Counted from the first letter of the stretch, positions 8,721-23,149 are shown. The stretch: 39,803 nucleotides of DNA from Anaerococcus provencensis (GCF_000312365.2 NZ_HG003685.1:1-39803), one strand, 5' to 3'. The notes: generated by a model from the letters alone, not told the origin. Program-made: numbers and translations.

Positions 8721-8762
8721 ATGGCTTTTAGTATTTAAATAAATACTAGGAGCCATATTTTA
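8721..8762 (+). terminator. Probable terminator after the ABC permease
   Basis: A two-part stem: ATGGCT (8721-8726) and TAGTATTT (8729-8736) pair with AAATACTA (8741-8748) and AGCCAT (8751-8756), followed by ATTTTAT. The U tract is short, so termination may be imperfect. Confidence 0.65.
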
Positions 8763-8832
8763 TATGAATTAAAAAACAACCATTAATCACATACATTATT
8801 TTAAAATTTATAAGCATATGGTATATTAAAGT

Positions 8833-8842
8833 CAAACGTTTG
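8833..8842. promoter_or_regulatory. LacI-family-like palindrome upstream of fhs
   Basis: CAAACGTTTG is a perfect 10-bp palindrome 36 bases before the fhs start. It equals the core of operators bound by LacI-family repressors, including the E. coli PurR box. Firmicute PurR belongs to a different protein family, so any link to purine control is speculative, and no copy was found before purF. Confidence 0.3.
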
Positions 8843-8878
8843 TTGCTTAAATAATACATATTAAAGAAAGGCTGGTTT

Positions 8879-10534
8879 ATGAAGACTGATATTGAGATTG
8901 CAAAAGAGATTGAACTTAGGGATATTGATGACATTTGTCATGATTTGGGGATTAGCGATTATGAAAAATATGGCAAGTATAAGGCAAAATTGGGCTTAGA
9001 GTATGCTGACAAGAAAAAAGAAAATTCTAAGTTGATTTTAGTTACAGCTACAAATCCGACTCCAAGTGGTGAGGGTAAAACTACCTTAAACATTGGTTTA
9101 TCAATGGCTTTAAATAAGATTGGTAAGAATGCCATTTCAGTTTTAAGGGAACCATCTATGGGACCATCTTTTGGTAGAAAAGGTGGTGCGGCTGGTGGGG
9201 GCTATAGCCAAGTTTTACCAATGGATGAGATAAACTTACACTTTACTGGAGACTTCCACGCTATAACTTCTGCTGTAAATCTTGTTGCTGCGATTTTGGA
9301 TAACCATATTTACCAAGGCAACGAAAAAAACATAGATCCAAAACAAATTGTTTGGAGAAGATGTGTCGACCTTAACGATAGAGCGTTGAGAAATATTGTA
9401 ATTGGAATGGGTAATAGGACTGACGGTGTTACTCGCGAGGATAAATTTGATATTACTGTTGCCACAGAAATGATGGCTGTTTTGTGTCTTGCAACAAGTA
9501 TTGAAGATTTTAAAGACAGGGTAAGCAAAATGATTGTTGCCTTTGACTACGACAATAATCCTGTTACAGTCGATGACATCAGAGCTACAGGATCTGTTGC
9601 AGTTGTAATGAAAGATGCCCTAAAGGCAAATTTAGTTCAAACAACAGAAAATACTCCTGCCATAATCCACGGTGGACCATTTGCAAATATAGCTCATGGA
9701 TGTAACTCTCTACTTGCCACAAAAACAGCCTTGGGCATAGCTGATTACGCAGTTACAGAAGCAGGTTTTGGTGCAGACCTAGGTGCTGAGAAATTTAACG
9801 ATATAAAATGCCGTCTAGGAGGCCTAGCTCCAGATGCAACTGTTATAGTAACTTCTATTAGGTCTTTGAAATACCACGCAGGAATGGCTTTTGATAATCT
9901 AGCAGATGAAAACTTGGATTATTTAAAAATCGGCTTTAAAAATCTTAGAATCCACATTGAAAATATGAAAAAGTTTGGCAAAAATATTGTAGTTGCAATT
10001 AATAAATTTGCCACTGATACAGATGAGGAAATCAAGTTATTAAAAGAATTGACCCAAACACTTGGAGTTGATGCTGTTGAAACTAATGTATTTACTGAAG
10101 GTGGCCAAGGCGGAGTTGAGCTAGCTGAAAAAGTTGTCGAATTATGTGAAAATGACAATAATTTCAAATACTTATATGAACTTGATTTACCTATAAAAGA
10201 AAAAATAGAAACCATTGCCAAGGAAATTTATAGGGCCAAGGGAGTAGTTTATAGTAAAAAATGTGAAAAAGAAATTAAGAAAATAGAAAAGCTAGGATAC
10301 TCTAACTTGCCTATTTGTATAGCCAAAACTCCATATTCTCTATCAGATGATGATAAGATAAATATCACATGCGATGATTATGAAATAAATATTAGAGACA
10401 TTAGAGTCAATGCTGGAGCAGGATTTTTGGTAGTTTATACTGGAAATGTTCTAACTATGCCAGGATTACCTAAGGCAGCCAATGCTTATAATATTGATCT
10501 AGACGATAACAATGAGATTGTAGGTCTATTTTAA
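8879..10534 (+). CDS. fhs: Formate--tetrahydrofolate ligase
   Basis: A 551-residue enzyme, near the usual 555, that makes 10-formyl-tetrahydrofolate from formate, THF and ATP in the cytoplasm. The P-loop region is TNPTPSGEGKTT (about residues 58-69), followed by the family hallmark EPSMGPSFGRKGGAAGGGY and DEINLHFTGDFHAI. The C-terminus carries the conserved NAGAGFLVVYTGNVLTMPGLP. It has a GAAAGG ribosome site. Placement immediately before the pur cluster makes sense because PurN and PurH both consume 10-formyl-THF. A separate promoter and terminator lie between it and purF, so it is probably its own unit. Confidence 0.97.
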   Translation: MKTDIEIAKEIELRDIDDICHDLGISDYEKYGKYKAKLGLEYADKKKENSKLILVTATNPTPSGEGKTTLNIGLSMALNKIGKNAISVLREPSMGPSFGRKGGAAGGGYSQVLPMDEINLHFTGDFHAITSAVNLVAAILDNHIYQGNEKNIDPKQIVWRRCVDLNDRALRNIVIGMGNRTDGVTREDKFDITVATEMMAVLCLATSIEDFKDRVSKMIVAFDYDNNPVTVDDIRATGSVAVVMKDALKANLVQTTENTPAIIHGGPFANIAHGCNSLLATKTALGIADYAVTEAGFGADLGAEKFNDIKCRLGGLAPDATVIVTSIRSLKYHAGMAFDNLADENLDYLKIGFKNLRIHIENMKKFGKNIVVAINKFATDTDEEIKLLKELTQTLGVDAVETNVFTEGGQGGVELAEKVVELCENDNNFKYLYELDLPIKEKIETIAKEIYRAKGVVYSKKCEKEIKKIEKLGYSNLPICIAKTPYSLSDDDKINITCDDYEINIRDIRVNAGAGFLVVYTGNVLTMPGLPKAANAYNIDLDDNNEIVGLF

Positions 10535-10579
10535 TTTATAAAAAATTTACCTATATTATAAAATAATATAAATTTAGAC

Positions 10580-10607
10580 TTGAAATTTTTTCAAAAATAT
10601 TTATAAT
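10580..10607 (+). promoter_or_regulatory. Promoter of the purF leader transcript
   Basis: TTGAAA (10580-10585) and TATAAT (10602-10607) are separated by 16 bases. Transcription would begin near 10614, leaving a leader of about 230 bases before the purF start. This would be the main promoter of the purine operon. Confidence 0.65.
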
Positions 10608-10647
10608 AGACTTATATTAAAATTTAAGGGATAGATGGAGGGGTATT

Positions 10648-10791
10648 ATGAACAATGAGTGTCTAAACATTATGACATTTGCTGATAGAAATGTTTTTTC
10701 TGATCTTTCATACCCTATCTTTGCCTACATCAAAAAATTAAGATTTCCAATTGGCGTATTTTGCCGTGCATTAGAAGAGAACCCTCTATAG
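10648..10791 (+). CDS. 47-residue leader ORF upstream of purF
   Basis: An ATG at 10648 follows a strong GGAGGGG ribosome site. The frame reads 47 codons (start MNNECLNIMTFADRNVFSDL, end FCRALEENPL) and stops at TAG 10789-10791, inside the loop/stem of an intrinsic terminator. The peptide is not membrane-like and I recognise no family. There is no run of one amino-acid codon that would suggest classical attenuation; it has no Gln codon. The ribosome site (GGGGTAT, 10640-10646) could pair with ATACCCT (10710-10716) in the ORF, one G-U included. Either the small protein matters or its translation decides whether the terminator forms; the latter is inference. Confidence 0.5.
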   Translation: MNNECLNIMTFADRNVFSDLSYPIFAYIKKLRFPIGVFCRALEENPL

Positions 10792-10803
10792 GGTTCTCTT
10801 TTT
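10776..10803 (+). terminator. Intrinsic terminator in the purF leader
   Basis: AGAGAACCCT (10776-10785) pairs perfectly with AGGGTTCTCT (10790-10799) around a CTAT loop, and a T tract follows (TTTTT from 10799). It lies between the leader promoter and purF, so it could terminate the operon transcript prematurely unless prevented. Confidence 0.88.
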
Positions 10804-10845
10804 ATGTATGTAATTTTGTAGAAAAAGCAAGGAGGGTAAGATTCA

Positions 10846-12189
10846 GTGAGTGGCGTAGTTGCAATAAAATCAAAGGATAGTGTTGTACAAAAATTATTTT
10901 ATTCATTAAGCTCTATTCAGCATAGGGGCCAAGATTCAGCAGGAATTATCATATCTGATGGATCTTATTTGGATAGAGTCAAAGCGATGGGCCTAGTAAA
11001 TGAAGTTTTTAATGATAATAATCTTAAATACCACGATGGTAAAATTGGCATAGGCCATGTTAGAAGTGCACCAGAAGGTTGCAATAGGGACTATAATGTG
11101 GAACCTTTGCTAAGTTTCGTTAAAGATAATGAGCTTTCCATTGCCCATGATGGAAATTTGATAAATTATTATGATCTTAAAAGCAAGGAAGAAAATAAGG
11201 GCATGGTTTTTCATACCCAAACAGATAGTGAACTTATTTTATTTCTCATAGCTAGGTATTTTGAAGGCGATATTGTAAAGGCAGTAAGAAGAGCCATGGA
11301 AGATATCAAGGGTGCATATTCTTGTGTACTTTGTATGCCAGATAAGATTGTAGGATTTAGAGATTACAACGGCATAAGGCCTTTAATGATAGGTTTTGAT
11401 GATGAAAATGTAGTAATAGCTAGTGAAAATGCAGCTATAGAAATACTAGATATTGATAATTATAGGGATGTCAAGGCAGGTGAGATTGTTGTTGTGGATA
11501 AGGATGGCATTAAATCTTATCCAAAAGATGATAAAGCGTCTTATAAATCTTGTATCTTCGAATATGTCTACACAGCAAGGCCAGATGCCAACATTGAAAA
11601 TACCAATGCTTATATGTTTAGAAGACGCAGTGGAGAGCTCTTGTATGACCAAGCACCTGTAGAAGCTGATTTGGTTTGTCCAGTACCAGATTCAGGAACT
11701 CCATCGGCAATTGGATTTGCCCAAAGATCTGGTATACCTTTTGCGGCAGGACTTGTAAAAAACAGGTACATGGGTAGAACTTTTATAAAGTCTAATCAAA
11801 AAGAGAGAGAACTTGCTGTAAGACTAAAACTAAATCCACAAAAATCAGTAATTGATGGCAAGAGAATAGTCTTGGTTGATGATTCTATAGTAAGAGGGAC
11901 TACTAGTGAGAAATTAATCGAAAGGATAAGAAAAGCTGGGGCAAAGGAAGTCCACTTGAGGGTAACTTCCCCACCTTTTATAAATCCCTGCTATTATGGA
12001 GTAGATACTCCTGATAAAGATAGGCTTATAGCTGCAAAAATGTCAATCGATGATATAAGGAAAAAAATCGGTGCTGATAGTCTAGAATTTCTATCATTGG
12101 AAAACATGTTGAAGTTGACCAATAATCCTGATAATTATTGTACAGCTTGTTTTACAGGATCTTATCCAGTTGTTAAGGAAAAAATATGA
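10846..12189 (+). CDS. purF: PurF-type amidophosphoribosyltransferase with degenerate glutaminase site
   Basis: A 447-residue enzyme that makes 5-phosphoribosylamine from PRPP in the first purine step. The GTG start at 10846 has AAGGAGGG 9 bases away and an in-frame stop just upstream, so no longer N-terminus is possible. PurF enzymes expose a catalytic Cys after processing; here residue 2 is Ser (SGVVAIKSK). The oxyanion-hole Asn of AHNGNL is Asp (AHDGNL, residue 102), and the HVRYxTxG segment is HVRSAPEG. QHRGQDSAG and TDSEL are kept. The PRTase half is intact: VLVDDSIVRGTTS and KNRYMGRTFI. The Cys residues expected to hold a B. subtilis-type Fe-S cluster are present (SCIFEY, NPCYYG, NYCTACF). 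It may use ammonia rather than glutamine (inference). Confidence 0.9.
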   Translation: MSGVVAIKSKDSVVQKLFYSLSSIQHRGQDSAGIIISDGSYLDRVKAMGLVNEVFNDNNLKYHDGKIGIGHVRSAPEGCNRDYNVEPLLSFVKDNELSIAHDGNLINYYDLKSKEENKGMVFHTQTDSELILFLIARYFEGDIVKAVRRAMEDIKGAYSCVLCMPDKIVGFRDYNGIRPLMIGFDDENVVIASENAAIEILDIDNYRDVKAGEIVVVDKDGIKSYPKDDKASYKSCIFEYVYTARPDANIENTNAYMFRRRSGELLYDQAPVEADLVCPVPDSGTPSAIGFAQRSGIPFAAGLVKNRYMGRTFIKSNQKERELAVRLKLNPQKSVIDGKRIVLVDDSIVRGTTSEKLIERIRKAGAKEVHLRVTSPPFINPCYYGVDTPDKDRLIAAKMSIDDIRKKIGADSLEFLSLENMLKLTNNPDNYCTACFTGSYPVVKEKI

Positions 12190-12740
12190 ATTTAGCAGTT
12201 TTTATATCAGGAGGCGGATCAAATCTCAAAGCCTTGATAGATGCACAAACTAATGGATATTTTGAAAGTCAAATAAAAATTATCGTTGCAAATAAAGATG
12301 CACCGGGTTTAAGACATGCCAGAGATAATAATATAAAATATCTTATAAGCAAAGATGAAGATGAAATCATAGAAGTACTAAAGAAATATGATATTGATCT
12401 TATAGTATTGGCAGGTTATCTAGTTAAAATTAGTAAGAAATTATTGGATAACTTTACAGTGATTAACATCCACCCATCCTTGTTGCCGAAATACGGTGGT
12501 AAGGGCTTTTATGGAATTCACGTTCACCAGGCAGTATTTGCCAACAAGGAAAATATAAGTGGAGTAACCGTTCACTATGTCAACGAAAATTTGGATGACG
12601 GGGATATTATCTTGCAAAAGGAAGTTGATATAAGCAATTGCAAGAGCCCAGAAGAAATTGCAAGTGAAGTTTTGAAGGTTGAACATCAGACACTAAAAAA
12701 AGTAATTAAGAAATTGGAGGATGAAGAGTGCGCGCATTAA
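12186..12740 (+). CDS. purN: Phosphoribosylglycinamide formyltransferase
   Basis: A 184-residue enzyme transferring the formyl group of 10-formyl-THF to GAR. The phosphate-binding GGGSNLKAL is near the N-terminus. The catalytic Asn and His are in VINIHPSLLPKYGGKGFYG, and the catalytic Asp is in VNENLDDGDII with VTVHYV before it. Its ATG overlaps the purF stop (ATGA at 12186), a strong sign of coupled translation. The C-terminus overlaps purH by 13 bases. Nothing is missing compared with the family, which averages about 190-210 residues. Confidence 0.95.
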   Translation: MNLAVFISGGGSNLKALIDAQTNGYFESQIKIIVANKDAPGLRHARDNNIKYLISKDEDEIIEVLKKYDIDLIVLAGYLVKISKKLLDNFTVINIHPSLLPKYGGKGFYGIHVHQAVFANKENISGVTVHYVNENLDDGDIILQKEVDISNCKSPEEIASEVLKVEHQTLKKVIKKLEDEECAH

Positions 12741-14233
12741 TTTCAGTAACTGATAAGACAGGAATCGAAGAATTAGCCAAGGGCCTAAAGGATCTTGGAA
12801 TAGAAATTGTATCTACTGGTGGTACATACAAAAAGATAAAAGATGCAGGTGTTGATGCCATTGAAATTGATCAGTTAACAAACTTTCCAGAAATATTGGA
12901 AGGAAGAGTAAAGACACTTTCCCCATATGTACATGGAGGCATACTTTATAAGAGAGATGAACAAAGTCATATAGATACTATAAATGACCTTGATATCAAG
13001 CCTATAGACATAGTTGTTGTAAATCTTTATGAATTCCAAAAGGCACTTGAAAAAGGAAACCCTGATGACATTATAGAAAATATCGACATTGGAGGTCCAT
13101 CTATGGTTAGATCTGCTGCTAAAAACCACAAGGACGTCCTAATAGTAACTGATCCAGCAGATTATGATGAATTATTAGAAAGACTTAAAAATAATGATAT
13201 AGACCTTGCCTATAGGCAAAGATTGGCTATGAAAGCCTATAACCTAACAGCATTTTATGATTCTGTAATAGCTAGATATTTTTCACAATTAACCGGAGAA
13301 GAAAGTAAGTACAAGACCTATGGTTTTGAAAAAGAAAGTGATCTAAGATATGGAGAAAACCCTGGCCAGGCAGCTGCTCTCTATAATGATCCATTTGTTA
13401 AAGGTCTTATGGAAAACATGGAAGTAATTCACGGCAAGGAAATGAGCTACAACAATTACAATGACCTAAATCCAGCCCTAGAATTGGCCCAAGAATTAGG
13501 AGAAAATGCAGTCGTAGCATTAAAACACCAATCTCCATGTGGAGTTGCTCAAAAAGATAGTGTCTATGAATCATACATCAAAGCCTTCGAATGTGACAGC
13601 CAATCAATATTTGGAGGAATTGTCGCAGTAAATGGCATTGTCGATGGTAATACAGCTAGCAAGATGCACGAGATTTTCCTTGAAATAATTGCTGCAAGTG
13701 ATTTTACTGATGAAGCTTTAGAAATCTTACAACAAAAGAAAAATGTAAGGCTCGTGAAAGTAAACTTTGACAACGAAACAGTTAGGGAAGAAATCAGATA
13801 CCTAAACGGCAAAGTCCTAATCCAAGGCAAAGATTTTGGAGAAGATTCAGTAGAAGTTGTGACAGATAATAAACCAAGTGATGCACAAATAAAAGATTTA
13901 TTATTTGCTCAAAAGGTTGTAAAATATGTCAAATCAAATGCTATTGTAGTAGCCAAAGATATGCAAACCCTAGGCTGTGGAGCTGGTCAACAATCAAGAG
14001 TATGGGCTTTGGAATCTATAAGAGACCACTTTAAGGATAGAGATTTTTCTGGAGCGGCCCTAGGATCAGATGCATTTTTCCCATTTCCAGATACAGTTAA
14101 GCTTGCTCATGAAATGGGCATAACATCTATCATCCAACCAGGAGGCTCTATAAAAGATAAGGATTCTATAGACAAATGTAACGAATATGATATGGCCATG
14201 GTATTTAGCAAGTCTCGTCACTTTAAACACTAA
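12728..14233 (+). CDS. purH: Bifunctional AICAR formyltransferase/IMP cyclohydrolase
   Basis: A 501-residue protein for the last two steps to IMP. Residues 1-140 are the MGS-like IMP cyclohydrolase domain (ALISVTDKTGIEELAKGL and STGGTYKKI near the start, then LTNFPEILEGRVKTLSPYVHGGIL). The rest is the AICAR transformylase with RYGENPGQAAALY and the catalytic Lys-His in LKHQSPCGVA. It starts with GTG at 12728, 7 bases after GGAGG, and overlaps purN. Length is typical for short Firmicute PurH. It uses the 10-formyl-THF made by Fhs. Confidence 0.96.
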   Translation: MRALISVTDKTGIEELAKGLKDLGIEIVSTGGTYKKIKDAGVDAIEIDQLTNFPEILEGRVKTLSPYVHGGILYKRDEQSHIDTINDLDIKPIDIVVVNLYEFQKALEKGNPDDIIENIDIGGPSMVRSAAKNHKDVLIVTDPADYDELLERLKNNDIDLAYRQRLAMKAYNLTAFYDSVIARYFSQLTGEESKYKTYGFEKESDLRYGENPGQAAALYNDPFVKGLMENMEVIHGKEMSYNNYNDLNPALELAQELGENAVVALKHQSPCGVAQKDSVYESYIKAFECDSQSIFGGIVAVNGIVDGNTASKMHEIFLEIIAASDFTDEALEILQQKKNVRLVKVNFDNETVREEIRYLNGKVLIQGKDFGEDSVEVVTDNKPSDAQIKDLLFAQKVVKYVKSNAIVVAKDMQTLGCGAGQQSRVWALESIRDHFKDRDFSGAALGSDAFFPFPDTVKLAHEMGITSIIQPGGSIKDKDSIDKCNEYDMAMVFSKSRHFKH

Positions 14234-14245
14234 GGAGATTCATTG

Positions 14246-20583
<6,338 letters not shown>

Positions 20584-20592
20584 GAGGAAAAA

Positions 20593-21069
20593 ATGACAGA
20601 TGTTAGAGTAATAATGGGTTCAGCAAGCGATGTTGAAATTGCAAAGAAAGTTACTAAAATATTAAAGAAATTTGATATTGATTACAAAGTTTCAGTAATT
20701 TCTGCTCACCGTGCCCTAGATGTCCTAGAAAAAACAATGGCAGCCGATGATGCAAAAGTTTATATAGGTATAGCAGGCATGGCAGCTCATCTTGCTGGAG
20801 TAATGGCAGGAATGACAATAAAACCAGTAATCGGCCTACCAGTCGGAGGCAGCAATACTGCTGGACTTGATGCACTCCTTTCCATGGTACAAATGCCAAA
20901 GGGAGTTCCTGTTGCAACTGTTGCTATAAATGGTGGAGATAATGCAGCCCTACTAGCAATTCAAATCTTGGCTCTATCTGATGAAAATCTTTCTCAAAAA
21001 TTAAAAGATCACAAGAAAGAAATGTTAGACAAAGTCATAGAAGATGACAAAAACCTTGAGGAAATATAA
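20593..21069 (+). CDS. purE: PurE, N5-CAIR mutase or AIR carboxylase
   Basis: A 158-residue protein with the PurE fold motifs: [14 protein letters not shown] for phosphate binding, [31 protein letters not shown] and [22 protein letters not shown]. The SAHR motif is class I-like (N5-CAIR mutase), but AGMAAHL differs from the common GAGGAAHL. Class I enzymes need PurK to make N5-CAIR; no purK is in this window, so the substrate is left open. It has an AGGAGG site and is 9 bases after guaB; its stop overlaps purM (TAATG). Confidence 0.93.
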   Translation: MTDVRVIMGSASDVEIAKKVTKILKKFDIDYKVSVISAHRALDVLEKTMAADDAKVYIGIAGMAAHLAGVMAGMTIKPVIGLPVGGSNTAGLDALLSMVQMPKGVPVATVAINGGDNAALLAIQILALSDENLSQKLKDHKKEMLDKVIEDDKNLEEI

Positions 21070-22088
21070 TGGCAAAACTCACATACAAGGATGCAGGAGT
21101 AGATAAGGAAAAGGGCTACGAGGAAGTAGAGCTAATTAAACAAATTGTGAAGAAAACTCATGGCAAAGAAGTCTTAACAGACATAGGTGGTTTTGCAGGT
21201 GCCTTTCTTCCTGATTTAACTGGCATGAAAAACCCAGTTTTATTAAGTGGTACAGATGGAGTTGGTACAAAAATAAAACTTGCCATGGAAATGGACAAAC
21301 ACGACACAGTTGGCATAGATTGCGTAGCTATGTGTATAAACGACATTATTTGCCAAGGTGCAAAACCACTATTTTTTCTAGATTATATAGCAACTGGTAA
21401 ATTAAATCCAAAGAAAATGGCTGATTTAGTCAGTGGTGTAGCACAAGGATGTTTGCAATCAGACGCTGCCCTAATCGGCGGAGAAACTGCAGAAATGCCA
21501 GGCATATACAAGGAAGATGACTATGACCTTGCAGGCTTTGCAGTAGGAATTGTTGATAAAGAAAAAATAATAACTGGAGAGAGCTTAGAAGAAGGCGATG
21601 TGGCCATAGGACTAAAATCTTCTGGTATCCATAGTAATGGATTTTCTCTAGTAAGGGCAGCATTAGACCAAGCTGGTATAAACTTAACTGATAAATTTGA
21701 TGATAATCAAAGTATTGGAGAAAAGTTACTTACACCAACAAAAATCTATGCAAAAGAAATTAAAGACCTTACTGAAAATGTAGAAGTTAAAGCTATCGCC
21801 AATATTACAGGCGGTGGCCTATATGAGAATGTACCAAGGGTACTAAAAGATGATTTAGCAGTTAAATTTGAGCTTTCCGAATTTGAAATAGACCCAATAT
21901 TTAAGAAAATTCAGGAATGGGGCGAGATAGATACTGAGGAAATGTATCATACCTTCAATATGGGCATAGGCATGGTGGTGTTTGTAAGTCCAGAAGATGA
22001 GCAAAAGACCTTAGAATTATTGGGCGATGAAGCTAGAAAAATAGGTAAAGTTACAAAAGGAAATAAAGATATAAAAATTAATTTATAA
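21069..22088 (+). CDS. purM: Phosphoribosylformylglycinamidine cyclo-ligase (AIR synthetase)
   Basis: A 339-residue enzyme that closes the imidazole ring, converting FGAM to AIR with ATP. It begins YKDAGVDKEKGYEEV, then has GGFAGAFLPDL, LSGTDGVGTKIKLA, the CVAMCINDIICQGAKPLFFLDYIA segment and GGETAEMPG. All are standard PurM ATP-grasp-like (PurM/SelD) superfamily landmarks. The start overlaps the purE stop. It receives the product of PurL, encoded as a fusion upstream. Confidence 0.96.
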   Translation: MAKLTYKDAGVDKEKGYEEVELIKQIVKKTHGKEVLTDIGGFAGAFLPDLTGMKNPVLLSGTDGVGTKIKLAMEMDKHDTVGIDCVAMCINDIICQGAKPLFFLDYIATGKLNPKKMADLVSGVAQGCLQSDAALIGGETAEMPGIYKEDDYDLAGFAVGIVDKEKIITGESLEEGDVAIGLKSSGIHSNGFSLVRAALDQAGINLTDKFDDNQSIGEKLLTPTKIYAKEIKDLTENVEVKAIANITGGGLYENVPRVLKDDLAVKFELSEFEIDPIFKKIQEWGEIDTEEMYHTFNMGIGMVVFVSPEDEQKTLELLGDEARKIGKVTKGNKDIKINL

Positions 22089-22098
22089 GGAGCATAAT

Positions 22099-22779
22099 AT
22101 GGAAAAAGTATACACAGGAAAAACAAAAGACGTTTACAAATTAAATGATGAAGAATATTTATTAAAATTTAAAGATGATGTTACTGGCAACGATGGTGTA
22201 TTTGATCCAGGTGCAAATACTGTTGGTCTAACCATGGAAGGTGCTGGCCACCAAGCGGTAGCAATGACTAAATTCTTCTATGAAAAGCTAAATGACAAGG
22301 GACTTACAACTCACTTCGTATCAGCTGATTTAGACAAAAATGAAGCAGTTGTCAAAAAAGCAGAAGTATTTGGCCAAGGTGTAGAAGTAATAGTTAGATA
22401 CTATGCAGTAGGATCTTTTATCAGAAGATATGGTAAATATATAGAAAATGGAACAAAAATCGATCCATATGTAGAAATCACATTAAAAGATGACGACAGA
22501 AATGACCCACTAATCACAAAAGATGCCCTAGCATTACTAAATATAATGACAGAAGAAGAATACGAAGAACTCAAAGACTTAGCTCTAAATATTGGAGAAA
22601 TAGTAAAAGAAGAATTAGGCAAAAAGGGACTAGACTTATACGATATCAAATTTGAATTTGGTAGAATAGAAGATGGCAAAGTAGCACTAATAGATGAAAT
22701 ATCTGGTGGAAATATGAGAGCCTACAAGGGTGACCAATACATCGAACCACTTGAATTAGAAAAAATAATGCTTGTTTAA
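22099..22779 (+). CDS. purC: SAICAR synthetase
   Basis: A 226-residue enzyme that joins CAIR and aspartate using ATP. KVYTGKTKDVYKLNDEEYLLKFKDDVTGNDG at the N-terminus (split by the nucleotide-binding loop) and VEVIVRYYAVGSFIRRYG are family signatures, and LIDEISGGNMRAYKGDQY supplies the C-terminal catalytic segment. The length is normal. It has AAGGAG and follows purM by 10 bases. It is the last purine gene here, followed by a terminator; purB, whose product acts next, is not in the window. Confidence 0.96.
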   Translation: MEKVYTGKTKDVYKLNDEEYLLKFKDDVTGNDGVFDPGANTVGLTMEGAGHQAVAMTKFFYEKLNDKGLTTHFVSADLDKNEAVVKKAEVFGQGVEVIVRYYAVGSFIRRYGKYIENGTKIDPYVEITLKDDDRNDPLITKDALALLNIMTEEEYEELKDLALNIGEIVKEELGKKGLDLYDIKFEFGRIEDGKVALIDEISGGNMRAYKGDQYIEPLELEKIMLV

Positions 22780-22788
22780 TATTTATAA

Positions 22789-22821
22789 AAACTCGTCTGA
22801 TAATTATTAGGCGGGTTTTTT
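22789..22821 (+). terminator. Terminator closing the purine operon
   Basis: AACTCGTCTGATAA pairs with TTATTAGGCGGGTT through a stem with several G-U pairs, immediately followed by six T. It lies directly after purC. Confidence 0.85.
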
Positions 22822-22830
22822 AAATTTGTA

Positions 22831-22891
22831 TTGATTATTTTCAATATTGGGTATATACTAAGTATATACTAAGTATATACTAAGTATATAC
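22831..22891 (+). promoter_or_regulatory. mazEF promoter with four phased GTATATAC palindromes
   Basis: TTGATT (22831-22836) and TATACT (22854-22859) form a promoter with a 17-base spacer. The palindrome GTATATAC is repeated at 22851, 22862, 22873 and 22884, exactly 11 bases apart, within three full copies of GTATATACTAA and a partial fourth. The array covers the -10, the likely transcription start and the region up to the ribosome site. Near one-helical-turn spacing puts all four sites on one face of the DNA, as expected for cooperative binding by an antitoxin or toxin-antitoxin complex. Confidence 0.85.
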
Positions 22892-22909
22892 ATATTAGGA
22901 GGAGATACT

Positions 22910-23149
22910 ATGACTGTGAAATTACAAAAATGGGGAAATAGCCAAGGAATTAGGATACCTAAAGTAATTCTTGATGAACTTGATATTAACGAAAATGATG
23001 AGTTGGAACTCAAAACAGAGGATAATAAAATATTAATTGAAAAAATAAATTCTAGAAAAAATATTTTGGATTTATTCGAGGGATTTGATGGAAATTATGA
23101 AAGCATAGATATTGATTGGGGAGATCCTATCGGAGATGAAATATGGTAG
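22910..23149 (+). CDS. mazE: MazE-type antitoxin (AbrB-like DNA binding)
   Basis: A 79-residue protein. Residues 1-48 form a swapped-hairpin AbrB/MazE DNA-binding domain (VKLQKWGNSQGIRIPKVILDEL), and the acidic C-terminus ends IDWGDPIGDEIW, very like the end of E. coli MazE, which occupies the toxin groove. It would neutralise MazF and repress its own promoter by binding the palindrome array upstream. The ribosome site AGGAGG (22897-22902) is 7 bases from the ATG. The gene overlaps mazF by 7 bases, the usual antitoxin-first arrangement. Confidence 0.93.
   Translation: MTVKLQKWGNSQGIRIPKVILDELDINENDELELKTEDNKILIEKINSRKNILDLFEGFDGNYESIDIDWGDPIGDEIW

Noticed and set aside
10614..10800. Purine, PRPP/ykkC or guanidine riboswitch before purF
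   Set aside because: None of the conserved core sequences I know for these classes are present; only an ORF and a terminator are visible.
11453..11662. Plus-strand 69-codon frame inside purF
   Set aside because: It is an out-of-frame shadow of a conserved gene with no ribosome site.
22851..22891. Possible CRISPR-like tandem repeats
   Set aside because: Units are 11 bp and contiguous with no spacers; they fit an operator array at a toxin-antitoxin promoter.
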